Assembly: GCA_900548385.1 (NCBI GenBank)
Contig: URKJ01000005.1
Coordinates: 62,001 to 126,000, forward strand
From: an uncultured bacterium
Lineage (GTDB): Bacteria; Verrucomicrobiota; Lentisphaeria; Victivallales; UBA1829
Direction of reading: 5' to 3'
Length of the DNA: 64,000 bases
Both the position numbers and the translations under genes were made by a program. Numbering within the stretch: position 1 is the stretch's first letter; every line of letters starts with the position of its first letter. The notes beneath the pieces were generated by a model, which saw only the letters and a list, made by a program, of their open reading frames with translations, was not told the origin of the DNA and ran no database searches. This document shows positions 52,508 through 61,192 of the stretch, one piece after another.

Positions 52508-55024
52508 TCAGATTTTTTCGCGTTCGCGGTTCTCTGCGGTGTCAGGCTGAACCGCTCTGTTCAGGAACCGTTCGCGTGCCAGCTGAAACAGCCTGGCGAT
52601 GGAGTAGACCATCTGAATATCACTGTCGGAGAAGATCCGCCGTTCCCGGATGAAATCCACGCTGACAAAACCATAAATCTCACCATTGATCCGGATTCCC
52701 GCAACCAGAGCGGAACGGATGTTCAGATTGCGCAGATGTTCCGTTTCACTGTAAAACTTCTTCGGCAGTTCGTCGACGTCAGAGATCGCAATGGCGGTTT
52801 CGCTTTGAATCTGTTCTTTCCATGCGTCGATATCCGGCATGGCGGCATCCTGCAGGGAGGCCCGGACGGAACGGATGCCTTCCCGGCACCATTCGTATTC
52901 GCAGGTTGCACGGGAGAAATGAGCGGCGGTGTAGCGGAAAATATAACAGCGGTCGGCGCCGGAATGGCTGCCGATGACGGCAAGCATGTCGTTGATGGCT
53001 GTGTGCAGATCCGGTGCGGTCATGATCCTAGTCAGGGATTCGTTGATGATCTGTTCCGCTTTGACGGCGGCATCCAACTGCCGGATCGTCTCTTTCTGCT
53101 TCTTTTCCAGCTCATGCAGTTTGGTGGTGTTGATGCCGATTCCGAGCAGCAGCCGGGTGCCGTCGGAAAGCGTGAGACTGTCTTTCATGGTCCGAACGAT
53201 ATATTTCTTCCCGTGTTTGTCGATCAGTGTTTCCTGAAATTCATGAAGTTTGCCTGAATTCAGTGCTTCCAGATCATCCGCGTGATATTTGTCTGCTAAT
53301 TCCGGCGCATGGGAAAATATTTCGCTGTCAGTGTGTCCGATGATCTGTTCCTTGGGAAGGTTGATCATTTCGGAAAACCGGCTGTTCGCAAGCATGTAAC
53401 GGAAATCGTCGTTGGCTTTTTTGACGAACAGATAGCCGGGCAGATTGTCGATCAGGGAATTGAGCAGAAGCAGGTTGTCCTGACAGAGCATTTCGTTTTT
53501 CCGTGCTTCGGTAATATCCTGAATGATCCCGAAGAATTCGCTGCCGCCGGAAGGCTTCGGCACTTTGCGGATCCGCATTTCGAAATAGAATTTCCGTCCG
53601 GGGGCGCCGGCGATATACTTCAGACTGGCGGAATCCGTTGTTCCGTTGCAGAGGCGCTGCCAGACGGACCGGAATTCTTTCATGTATTCTGGGAAAATCC
53701 ACAATTCCGCCGGGACGGATTTCCCGTTCTGCATTGGCCAGAAGTGCGGATTGCGGATCGGTTGTTTGATGCGTCCGTTCAGGTCACAGCGGAAAGCGAC
53801 CACTTCTGCCATCTCCGCCGCGGTTGTCAGCATCGTTTCGATTCGCCGGGTCTGATGGCGACGGTAAAGCAGGATGAACATTCCGGCGACAAGTATGAAA
53901 ACACAGAACAGCACATCGGCGAGCCACTCCTGACGATACAGTCCGAACAGAGTCGGCGGAGGGTTGACAAGTTCCGTTCCGACAGGAATGGAGGAACTGG
54001 GGATGTCGAACCGTTTCAGGGTATCGTATTGAAGCAGCGTATGAGTCGGTCCCTGTTGAACGGGCAGAGAGGATGCGGGGATTCCGGAGAGCAGCTGGTA
54101 TGCGATTCTTCCGGCGAGTTCTCCCTGAAGCCGTCCCGAGTTGGTGACGCCGCCTGCCGCGCCGTGTTGTACATAGGACTCGTATTTCCCGATGATGAGT
54201 CCGGGAAATATGCTTCTGAGACGGGGAAGCACCAGGTTGCCGCCGGCAAGTTTTGTATCTTTGACGGAACTCCAGGAGTGAAAGAACAGGATGGTTTGCG
54301 GCGGCAGGGAAAGTACTTTATTGAACATTTCATCCGTGGAATATTCATCGCCGGAGATCAGCTGAATGGGGATGTTCAGAAGAAACTGATTTTCCGCAAG
54401 CATTTCCTGATAGCTTTGCAGTTGTGCTTTCCCGGCAGCTCCCGCCTCGATGACCAGTGCGAAAGAACGGGTTTCCGGGAACAGCTTCGTTGCAAAAAAC
54501 GTGTTTTGGAACCAGAGACTTTTCGTTTCGATTCCGGTAATGTTCGTTTTCCCCTGAAGTTTGAGTCCGAGAGGCCCGTGATAGGAGGCGATCAGGATCG
54601 GCGTTCCCTCCGGCTGTGGAATCCTGCCGTCCAGAAACAGATCGGCTGCGGCATTGTCGTTGAGGATCAGCAGATCATAACTGGTGTTCTTCAGTTTGGT
54701 CCGGATTGCTTTGATATCCTCCGGTGAAGGAGAGTTTTCGAGACGATAGCGGATGCCGAGCTCGTATCCTTCGTAATGCGTCATGATGTCTTTTTGATTC
54801 AGAGTCTTTTTGATCCCTTTGCTGAGATTACTGGAAAAAGGATCGCCGGAGGTGTAGGAATCAATCTGAAGAATCCGGTATGTTTTCCCGTCCAGCCGGG
54901 GGATTGCCTGAGCCATAATGCCCGTGCAAAAAAGCAGGTACACCAATACCGCCGAAAAGAAAAAAGATGGAAAAGCAGTCTGTCTGCTGCCGGATTTTGC
55001 AAATATGAAGCCAGACCGATTCAT
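52508..55024 (-). CDS. Transmembrane PAS/GAF sensor without visible output domain
   Basis: 838 aa. A membrane signal (about 18-38) precedes a periplasmic ABC-substrate-binding-like domain (about 45-360, ending GRIAYQLLSGIP). One membrane helix (about 377-398) leads to two PAS domains (about 415-530 and 545-650; FFGIIQDITEARKNE, LLGIGINTTKLHELE), a coiled coil and a GAF domain (about 665-810; FVSVDFIRERRIFSDSDIQ). It then ends: no kinase, GGDEF, EAL, HPt or methyl-accepting region is seen. The periplasmic domain may sense a small solute. The ATG at 55024 has GGGGGAG upstream; the ATG at 55057 is an alternative. Confidence 0.82.
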   Translation of the reverse strand: MNRSGFIFAKSGSRQTAFPSFFFSAVLVYLLFCTGIMAQAIPRLDGKTYRILQIDSYTSGDPFSSNLSKGIKKTLNQKDIMTHYEGYELGIRYRLENSPSPEDIKAIRTKLKNTSYDLLILNDNAAADLFLDGRIPQPEGTPILIASYHGPLGLKLQGKTNITGIETKSLWFQNTFFATKLFPETRSFALVIEAGAAGKAQLQSYQEMLAENQFLLNIPIQLISGDEYSTDEMFNKVLSLPPQTILFFHSWSSVKDTKLAGGNLVLPRLRSIFPGLIIGKYESYVQHGAAGGVTNSGRLQGELAGRIAYQLLSGIPASSLPVQQGPTHTLLQYDTLKRFDIPSSSIPVGTELVNPPPTLFGLYRQEWLADVLFCVFILVAGMFILLYRRHQTRRIETMLTTAAEMAEVVAFRCDLNGRIKQPIRNPHFWPMQNGKSVPAELWIFPEYMKEFRSVWQRLCNGTTDSASLKYIAGAPGRKFYFEMRIRKVPKPSGGSEFFGIIQDITEARKNEMLCQDNLLLLNSLIDNLPGYLFVKKANDDFRYMLANSRFSEMINLPKEQIIGHTDSEIFSHAPELADKYHADDLEALNSGKLHEFQETLIDKHGKKYIVRTMKDSLTLSDGTRLLLGIGINTTKLHELEKKQKETIRQLDAAVKAEQIINESLTRIMTAPDLHTAINDMLAVIGSHSGADRCYIFRYTAAHFSRATCEYEWCREGIRSVRASLQDAAMPDIDAWKEQIQSETAIAISDVDELPKKFYSETEHLRNLNIRSALVAGIRINGEIYGFVSVDFIRERRIFSDSDIQMVYSIARLFQLARERFLNRAVQPDTAENREREKI

Positions 55025-55077
55025 TTTGTGGAACTCCCCCTTGTTTACCCCGGTCACATGAAAATAGCTCTATAGGG

Positions 55078-55106
55078 AATATAATACGGAAGAATAAATC
55101 TGTCAA
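55078..55106 (-). promoter_or_regulatory. Strong candidate promoter for the sensor gene
   Basis: Minus strand TTGACA (55106-55101), 17 bases, TATATT (55083-55078). The predicted start, near 55071, lies about 47 bases before the ATG at 55024. This position fits that start better than the ATG at 55057. Confidence 0.6.
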
Positions 55107-55151
55107 GGGGGAAAGCATGAAATATCAGAATATATTGTTCATATTTTCCCT

Positions 55152-55184
55152 GTTACCGGACCGGGATTTCCCGGAGCCGGTGAC
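55152..55184. other. Strong two-part hairpin
   Basis: Outer arms GTTACCGG and CCGGTGAC (one G-T pair) enclose CCGGGA / TCCCGG with a two-base tip. It lies between the deacetylase gene end (55227) and the sensor promoter. No T-run follows on the minus strand; on the plus strand GTTTTT begins about 12 bases later. It may stop or stabilise the deacetylase transcript. Confidence 0.4.
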
Positions 55185-55226
55185 AGAAGGGAGCGTGTTT
55201 TTCCCGTTTTCCCGAACGGCGGGACT

Positions 55227-55904
55227 TCAAAAGCGGCGGACGATGTCGGCAACGTCGATCCATTGCGTTTCCGGGTCGGAGGAAATATACGCGAGGCGCT
55301 GTTCAAATTTTTTCCATTCCGGTTCGCTGTCCTGCATTTCACAACTGTGTCCCCAGAAGTAAAAAACGCCGTTTTCCCGTTTGGCGGCTTCAAAACGGGC
55401 GATAAAGTCATCATGGCGGAAGTGGGCGGAACTTTTCAGCAGAAGCGGATTTTCGCAATCAAGCACATGCAGGGTGTTTTCCGTGGTCCGTCCGTAGAGA
55501 AAACCGGCGTCGGCGAGCCCTTTGGCGGTGTCTTCCGTGGAACAACCGGAGCCATAGACGAATCCGGGGATTTCCATTTGAAACAAGTCTTCGAGCACGA
55601 GCCGCGCCTCGGTGGCATCGTACACGAATTCTTTGACCGGGACTTTGAGCGCGTTGGCGTGAAAATAACCGTGCGATGCGATCCGGAAGCCTTTATAGAT
55701 ATCCGCCGCCTCTTTCAGAGAGACGACCCGGTTGACGAATCCCGGATTTTCGGGAAACTGCCATGCGCTTGTCCGGCGGATTCCCGGATACATCAGCCCC
55801 GGATTCAGGTTGAACGTGGCTTTGGCATGACAGTTGTTCAAAAGTTCGATAAGGCGGATGTCGGTTTCGACTCCGTCGTCCCAGCAGCAGGCGACTTGCA
55901 CCAT
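55227..55904 (-). CDS. Polysaccharide-deacetylase (NodB-type) family protein
   Basis: 225 aa. The start WDDGVETDIRLIELLNNCHAKATF is NodB block 1 with the catalytic and metal Asp (WDDG); ASHGYFHANALK gives the metal His residues (HxxxH). No signal peptide, so it acts in the cytoplasm or is exported otherwise. Substrate unknown. GGAG lies 8 bases upstream of the start. It follows the PurN-like gene by 17 bases, in one operon. Confidence 0.85.
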   Translation of the reverse strand: MVQVACCWDDGVETDIRLIELLNNCHAKATFNLNPGLMYPGIRRTSAWQFPENPGFVNRVVSLKEAADIYKGFRIASHGYFHANALKVPVKEFVYDATEARLVLEDLFQMEIPGFVYGSGCSTEDTAKGLADAGFLYGRTTENTLHVLDCENPLLLKSSAHFRHDDFIARFEAAKRENGVFYFWGHSCEMQDSEPEWKKFEQRLAYISSDPETQWIDVADIVRRF

Positions 55905-55921
55905 GGCGATACTCCGTTATT

Positions 55922-56740
55922 TTATGATTGTGTCAGATACAGCGGTTTCTGGATGGCTTCCGAATAATCAACCGTGTGTACCGGATGCCCATCGTAGGTC
56001 AGAGTCCCGTCCGGAGATTCTCCGAAGCGGCCTGCGGCAAAATCAGCGGCGACGCGGGGAAACAGATCCCAGTCCCCTGCGCGTTTCAGAGTTTCCAGAT
56101 TATGTGCGGCGACTTCTTCCAGCAGATCGCCGTTTTCCCGGAGCTCTTTCAGCGGATGACCGCAGAGATCGACCGGGATTCGTGCTGAAATGCCGGGAAT
56201 GTGCCCGTGATCCATCTCCGGAGCGCCGGGTGTGAACGGCGTCGCAATCAGAACGCTGCTGCGCAGATGATCAAATCCTGCGAGGATCGCTTTCCGCACG
56301 GGAAGCGTGTGCAGACCGGTCAGCATGCGTTTTCCGTCCTGTTTTACGGTCAGATCGCCGGGGTGAACGTTCAGACACGGGAAATCTCCCACAATATTGG
56401 TCAGCGGGACGAATCCGGCGAGAAGCCCGAAATCCGGCTGAAAAACGGCGAGCCGTTTCCGCAGGGCGTCGGTCCAAAGCTGCCGGACCCGATACCCTTC
56501 TTCCGTTGCAATGGAGATTTTAGAGAGTCCGTGCTCCGCGTAAAAACGGAAAATATCCTCTTCGACAAGCGGGATTCCGTACTGTTCCGCCAGAAGTCGC
56601 GCACGGGACTTTTCCGGCCGGTCCGTGACGATTGCACAACAATGCCATTCTCTGCCGTATGACGGCGATGACAGCAGTTTTTCCGCGTTTGTTCCTGTTC
56701 CGCTGAGGAAAATCACGGCTTTTGCGTATTTTCTTTTCAC
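55922..56740 (-). CDS. PurN-like formyltransferase
   Basis: 272 aa, longer than PurN (about 200-215). N-terminal VIFLSGTGTNAEKLL resembles the PurN phosphate loop; PCLNVHPGDLTV carries the catalytic Asn-x-His pair and PGAPEMDHGHI the Asp. An insert of about 20 residues and a C-terminal extension (about 215-272) set it apart, so it could be a divergent glycinamide ribonucleotide formyltransferase or a related formyltransferase. The GTG at 56740 with AGGAGAG 8 bases upstream is preferred over the ATG at 56791, which lies near the promoter. Confidence 0.72.
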   Translation of the reverse strand: MKRKYAKAVIFLSGTGTNAEKLLSSPSYGREWHCCAIVTDRPEKSRARLLAEQYGIPLVEEDIFRFYAEHGLSKISIATEEGYRVRQLWTDALRKRLAVFQPDFGLLAGFVPLTNIVGDFPCLNVHPGDLTVKQDGKRMLTGLHTLPVRKAILAGFDHLRSSVLIATPFTPGAPEMDHGHIPGISARIPVDLCGHPLKELRENGDLLEEVAAHNLETLKRAGDWDLFPRVAADFAAGRFGESPDGTLTYDGHPVHTVDYSEAIQKPLYLTQS

Positions 56741-56782
56741 AAAAACTTCTCTCCTGATTTGAAATTTGCGCATTTGATGTAT

Positions 56783-56811
56783 AAAATACATAGTGTTTCA
56801 ATTTTCGGCAA
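56783..56811 (-). promoter_or_regulatory. Candidate promoter for the PurN-like/deacetylase pair
   Basis: Minus strand TTGCCG (56811-56806), 17 bases, TATTTT (56788-56783), about 43 bases before the GTG. It supports the shorter reading of the gene. Confidence 0.4.
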
Positions 56812-56859
56812 GTGAAAAGACAAAAAAAATTAAAATATCATAATTTCAGGAGAACGAAT

Positions 56860-57432
56860 ATGATCAGAAATTTTGTCGGCAAAGTGGTGACCGCCCTGTT
56901 GATTTCCACGGGTGCCATAGCTCCCGCTGCGGCGGTTGCCGCAGCGTGGGACGGCGGCGATTGGCCGAAACAGGTGGAGGGGCGCGTGATCGAATACCTG
57001 ATCATCACCGCAAACTATGAGAGTCCGCGCGATCTTGCTGCGGCGATTCAGGAGGCTACCCGCAATCCGATTCTTCTTCTGCCCGCTGCCGATGCGGAGA
57101 GCTCCACGATCTATCTGATTCTGCCGGACGGCAAGGCACCGGTTCCGCTGGATCAGGACCAGTTCAGCGCTTACATTTCCTCGCTGAACCCGAAACGGAT
57201 CGTGGTAATCGGCGACAGTTCAATCGTAAGCCCGGAATACCGTCTTGCGATCGACAAAAAGTATGAAGTGATTGACTTTGCCAGTAAAAGCTGGGTTGTC
57301 AACGCGATTTCCGCCGCCAATCTGTTCAACACGGGCAAGATCAGGACGAAGTTTGAGGAGAAACGTGCCGTGTCTGCGCAGCCGTTGCCGTCCACTGCGC
57401 CTGAGCAGACTTCCGCACCGGAGGCAAAATGA
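56860..57432 (+). CDS. Exported protein, weakly like a cell-wall-binding repeat
   Basis: 190 aa. It begins with a signal peptide (about 1-27, ending AAAVAAAW). The body (about 38-160) alternates strands and helices. NPKRIVVIGDSSIVSPEYR followed by a KKYEVID step resembles the cell-wall-binding-2 repeat pattern (P-x-x-I-x-I-x-G-x-x-x-V-S), but one copy only, so the link is weak. The tail is Pro/Ala-rich. AGGAGA upstream of ATG 56860 fixes the start; the open frame begins earlier. It overlaps the next gene by 4 bases, so it may work with that permease. Confidence 0.68.
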   Translation: MIRNFVGKVVTALLISTGAIAPAAAVAAAWDGGDWPKQVEGRVIEYLIITANYESPRDLAAAIQEATRNPILLLPAADAESSTIYLILPDGKAPVPLDQDQFSAYISSLNPKRIVVIGDSSIVSPEYRLAIDKKYEVIDFASKSWVVNAISAANLFNTGKIRTKFEEKRAVSAQPLPSTAPEQTSAPEAK

Positions 57433-58391
57433 ATATCTTTTACCGTCTTACGCTGAATACGTTCAAGGAGTGCGTGCGGGAGCCGGTCTTTTTCCTGCTT
57501 CTGCTGGTCGGGCTTGTGCTGATCTGCGTTCTGCCGATGTTTTCCATGTTTGTGTTCCGCGAACAGGTGAAACTGGTGGTGGACAGTTCCATGGCCGCTA
57601 CAATGGTGCTGGGGCTGATTGTTGCCGCGCTGTGTTCCAGTCACACGATCACGCGCGAGATGCGCAACGGAACGGTGCTTCTGCTGCTTTCCAAACCGGT
57701 TCCGCGCTATTCTTTCATCGTGGCGAAGATTGCAGGGGTGACAATGGCGCTGACGATCTTTACGTTTGCGATGATCTCCGCATCGTTTGTCGCGGTCATG
57801 ATCGCCAAAGACCAGTTCCGTCTGGATTTCGGAGCTATGGCGTTTTACTATGGCCTGCTCGCGGTTTGCGCATTGCTTGCGGCGGTGTTGAATTACATTA
57901 AAAATATGTCGTTCACTTCCACGATCACGTTTTTGCTTGCGATGGCGCTTCCGGTGTATGCGGTTCTGCTGTATCTTGTGCGCGGTGCGCCGGATGACGA
58001 GGGATTTGTCCCCCCGCTTCAGTTTGTGACGGCGCTTTCCCTGCTGTTTCCCGCGATCTGGCTGATGGGGGCGATCTCTGCCGCCCTTGCGACCCGTTGC
58101 GGGATCGTTACGAATCTGACGACCTGTTCGGTGCTCTTCTTCCTTGGACTGGTCTCAAAATATGTCTCGACCCGTTGGCTGGGCGGTGGCGTGCTCGGCG
58201 ATCTCCTGTCTGCAGTGCTGCCGAACTGGCAGTATTTCTGGATGGCGGACGCTTTGGCGGCGCACACGCAGATACCGCTGCGCTATCTCGGCTGGGCGCT
58301 GCTGTACAGCATTATCTACGGCGGATTCTGGTCGGTCTGGGCGATGGCGCTGTTCAATGACCGCGAGGTTGCGAAAGACGCCATCAACTGA
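57429..58391 (+). CDS. ABC-2-type permease without adjacent ATPase
   Basis: 320 aa with about seven to eight hydrophobic segments. The N-terminal FYRLTLNTFKECVREPVFFLL amphipathic stretch and TREMRNGTVLLLLSKPVPR loop are typical of ABC-2 membrane subunits. It starts in the stop codon of the exported protein (ATGA). No ATP-binding gene is near; the closest ABC ATPase, at 26799, belongs to another exporter. Cargo unknown. Confidence 0.8.
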   Translation: MNIFYRLTLNTFKECVREPVFFLLLLVGLVLICVLPMFSMFVFREQVKLVVDSSMAATMVLGLIVAALCSSHTITREMRNGTVLLLLSKPVPRYSFIVAKIAGVTMALTIFTFAMISASFVAVMIAKDQFRLDFGAMAFYYGLLAVCALLAAVLNYIKNMSFTSTITFLLAMALPVYAVLLYLVRGAPDDEGFVPPLQFVTALSLLFPAIWLMGAISAALATRCGIVTNLTTCSVLFFLGLVSKYVSTRWLGGGVLGDLLSAVLPNWQYFWMADALAAHTQIPLRYLGWALLYSIIYGGFWSVWAMALFNDREVAKDAIN

Positions 58392-58399
58392 GGGATGTC

Positions 58400-59389
58400 A
58401 TGGACGGACTGATTGCGATTCCGGCATCCGATCCCCGGATCTCTTATTCCGATTATCAGAACCGGATCGACAATGGCGGGCGTGTCGGGTTCAGCCGGAC
58501 TCTGCCGAATGAAAAAAAATATAATCTGGACTCTCCCGGCGTGCGGATGCGTTTCCGCACGGATGCGCGGAGACTGGCGGTTGATCTGCTTTACCGGGAA
58601 CGCACCAATCCGCAGCGGATTCAGAACGGACTCGGCGTTTACCGGATCGACGGCAAGTCCGGAGACCGTTGGACTTTCGAGCGTTCCAAACGGGACGGCT
58701 GCAAGAATGAACCTGTTGCGGTCAAACTCCCGGCGGACGGGCAATGGCATGATTACGAACTGATCCTGCCGTATGGCGACATCGTCGAAATCCATGCGCT
58801 TCATGCCGATCCGGAGGCGGAGTTCGCCGATCCGGAACCGCGTCCGTCGTTCCGGATGGTGTTTTTCGGTGATTCGATCGTTCACGGTTTCAGTGCATCG
58901 CGTATCGACCGCACGTTTCCGTATCTGGTCGGTGAACTGCTGGAGTGCGAGGTGGTTAATATGGGGATTGCGGGTATCGGACTCAATCCCGGCGCAGCCA
59001 AAGTGCTGGGAACTCTGGCGATGAACCAGCTGGTTGTCTCCATTGGCGCCAACGACTGGCGGGAAGGGATGCTGCCGGATAAATTCCGTGTGAATCTGGA
59101 AAAATTTCTTCACGATTTCCGTTCGTTTCAGCCGGATACTCCGGTGGTGCTGGTCTCCCCAATGTGGCTTTCCGGGAAGTTCAAAGCGCCGCTGGCACAC
59201 CATTCCCTGCAGGAATTCCGCGATGTCTATGCCGCGGTTGCCGCGGCTTCCGGTGATCCGGCGCTCCGCGTGATCGACGGCTCCGTTCTGATCGACCACG
59301 ATCCTGCATTGTATGAGCCGGACCATGTCCATCCGCGTGATGCGGGGATCGAACAGCTGGCGGAGCGTCTCGCGGAACAGCTGATTTGA
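58400..59389 (+). CDS. SGNH/GDSL hydrolase (CE2-like esterase)
   Basis: 329 aa. An N-terminal jelly-roll-like domain (about 1-140) precedes the SGNH domain: VFFGDSIVHGF (Ser), GIAGIG (Gly), SIGANDW (Asn) and EPDHVHPRDAG (Asp/His). The two-domain order resembles carbohydrate esterase family 2, which removes acetyl from xylan or similar glycans. No signal peptide. GAGGG lies 8 bases upstream. It begins 8 bases after the permease gene. Confidence 0.85.
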   Translation: MDGLIAIPASDPRISYSDYQNRIDNGGRVGFSRTLPNEKKYNLDSPGVRMRFRTDARRLAVDLLYRERTNPQRIQNGLGVYRIDGKSGDRWTFERSKRDGCKNEPVAVKLPADGQWHDYELILPYGDIVEIHALHADPEAEFADPEPRPSFRMVFFGDSIVHGFSASRIDRTFPYLVGELLECEVVNMGIAGIGLNPGAAKVLGTLAMNQLVVSIGANDWREGMLPDKFRVNLEKFLHDFRSFQPDTPVVLVSPMWLSGKFKAPLAHHSLQEFRDVYAAVAAASGDPALRVIDGSVLIDHDPALYEPDHVHPRDAGIEQLAERLAEQLI

Positions 59390-59425
59390 AGTGATATTCA
59401 TAAATGTATAAGGAAGAGTGAAACA

Positions 59426-60379
59426 ATGAAACTGACAGTGCTGGACGGTTATGCCGCCAATCATGATGAGATCATGCCCTGGAATGCGTTTGCGGAATTC
59501 GGTGAATACGAGGTGTTCGACCGGACCCCGCGTGAACTGGTCGTGGAACGGGCGAAAGAGTCTGAACTGCTGCTGACCAATAAAACCGTTTTGGATGCGG
59601 AGCTTATCGTCTCCCTCCCGAAGCTCCGTTATATCGGTGTTCTTGCGACCGGGTGGAATGTGGTGGATACCGTTGCCGCACGGCGTGCCGGAGTTGTGGT
59701 GACCAATGTTCCCGCATACAGCACGCAGAGCGTTGCGCAGCTTGTGTTTGCGCACATTCTCAATCTCTGCCGCGCGGTGGAGACGCATGCGCGGAGCGAC
59801 TGGAGCCGGGCGGAGGATTTCTCTTATTCGCTGACGCCGCAGATTGAGCTGACCGGGCAGACGCTCGGCATCGTCGGTTTCGGCGACATCGGGCGTGCCG
59901 TCGCCGCGGCGGCGCTTGCGTTCGGGATGAATGTCGTTGTCAGTACGCGCACTCCGTCAAAAATAGATCTGCCGCAGGCCCGGGCGGTTTCCATGGAGGA
60001 ATTGCTGCGGACTGCCGATGTCGTTTCCCTGCATTGTCCGCTGACAAAGGAAAACGCGGGGCTGATGGACCGCGCAGCATTTGCCGCGATGAAACGGACG
60101 GCGATTTTCATCAACACGGCACGCGGCGGACTGGTCGACGAATCCGCGCTGGCGGAAGCGCTGCGTTCCGGTGAGATCCGTGCCGCCGGACTCGATGTGC
60201 TGTGCCGGGAACCGCCGTCTCCGGAAAATCCGCTTCTGAATCTTCCGAACTGCCGGATATCGCCGCATATCGCCTGGGCGTCGGAATCCGCGCGGAGGCG
60301 TTTGATGAAATGCGCCGTCGAGAATATCCGGGCGTTTCTGAACGGCGTTCCGATGAACGTTGTGAACGGAAAGGATTGA
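59426..60379 (+). CDS. D-isomer 2-hydroxyacid dehydrogenase
   Basis: 317 aa. NAD-binding loop GIVGFGDIGRAVAAAALAFG (about 148-167), catalytic Arg in NTARGGLVDE, Glu in LCREPPSPENP and His in ISPHIAWAS are present. Closest in feel to glycerate/hydroxypyruvate reductases, although the substrate is not certain. AGGAAGAG upstream of the start. It is 36 bases from the esterase gene and 2 bases from thiS. Confidence 0.9.
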   Translation: MKLTVLDGYAANHDEIMPWNAFAEFGEYEVFDRTPRELVVERAKESELLLTNKTVLDAELIVSLPKLRYIGVLATGWNVVDTVAARRAGVVVTNVPAYSTQSVAQLVFAHILNLCRAVETHARSDWSRAEDFSYSLTPQIELTGQTLGIVGFGDIGRAVAAAALAFGMNVVVSTRTPSKIDLPQARAVSMEELLRTADVVSLHCPLTKENAGLMDRAAFAAMKRTAIFINTARGGLVDESALAEALRSGEIRAAGLDVLCREPPSPENPLLNLPNCRISPHIAWASESARRRLMKCAVENIRAFLNGVPMNVVNGKD

Positions 60380-60381
60380 TC

Positions 60382-60585
60382 ATGACGATAGAATTCAATG
60401 GTGTTCGGGAAGATCTGGCGGAACCGGTGACGATTGCCGCGTTTTTCCGGTTCAAAGGGATTTGCAATCCCAATCTGATTCTGGAACTCAATGGAGAAAT
60501 CCTCGCGCCTGCCGCGGACTTGGAATGTATTCCGTTGAATGACGGCGACCGGTTGAATGCGTTTTCGCTGGTCGGAGGAGGATGA
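60382..60585 (+). CDS. thiS: Sulfur carrier protein ThiS
   Basis: 67 aa ubiquitin-fold protein ending VGGG, the C-terminal Gly-Gly that is adenylated and thiocarboxylated. The start ATG at 60382 lies 2 bases after the preceding stop, with AAAGGA upstream; longer reading frames through the same stop are artefacts of overlap with the dehydrogenase gene. It donates sulfur for the thiazole ring of thiamine. ThiG and ThiH are not in the window. Confidence 0.88.
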   Translation: MTIEFNGVREDLAEPVTIAAFFRFKGICNPNLILELNGEILAPAADLECIPLNDGDRLNAFSLVGGG

Positions 60586-60589
60586 GAAC

Positions 60590-61189
60590 ATGCAGGTGAA
60601 CCGTTATCTGACGCGGGAGGAAGCGGAACGGCTGCAGGATGTGAAGATCGGCATCGGCGGAGCCGGCGGGCTCGGTTCAAATGCCGCCATGCACCTGGTC
60701 CGGGCGGGGATCGGACACCTTGTCATTGCGGATTTCGATACAGTGAATGAAAGCAACCTGAACCGTCAGTTTTTCTTTTGTGATCAAGTCGGCAGGCTGA
60801 AGACGGAAGCGTTGGCGGAAAATCTGTGGCGGATCAATCCGGATCTCCGGCTGGAGCTTCATTCCGTGCGGGTGACGGCGGAAAACATTCTCCCGATTTT
60901 TGAAAGCTGTGATCTGTTCATCGAGGCGTTTGACGGAGTGGAATCGAAAGCCCTGTTTGTGCATGGGCTTCTGCCGCTCGGACGTCCGGTGATCGCCGCA
61001 AGCGGACTTGCGGGATGGGGTGCGACCAATGCGATGCAGGTCCGCAAAGCAGGAAACAATCTGTATCTGGCAGGCGATTTGAAGTCCGGGATCGGTGAAG
61101 AACTGGCTCCGCATTCCGCACGGGTCGGCATTGCCGCCGCGCAGGAGGCCAATATTGCGCTGGCGCTCCTGCTTGGAAAAGAGATCTGA
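60590..61189 (+). CDS. thiF: ThiF-family (family 2) adenylyltransferase
   Basis: 199 aa. The E1-type nucleotide loop GIGGAGGLGSNAA is followed by DFDTVNESNLNRQFF with the conserved Asp, Asn and Arg residues. It is shorter than E. coli ThiF and lacks both zinc CxxC pairs, as in the ThiF family 2 type (about 200 aa). It adenylates the ThiS C-terminus. GGAGGAG is ideally placed before the ATG at 60590. It follows thiS by 4 bases and ends 3 bases before a convergent gene. Confidence 0.9.
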   Translation: MQVNRYLTREEAERLQDVKIGIGGAGGLGSNAAMHLVRAGIGHLVIADFDTVNESNLNRQFFFCDQVGRLKTEALAENLWRINPDLRLELHSVRVTAENILPIFESCDLFIEAFDGVESKALFVHGLLPLGRPVIAASGLAGWGATNAMQVRKAGNNLYLAGDLKSGIGEELAPHSARVGIAAAQEANIALALLLGKEI

Positions 61190-61192
61190 CGG

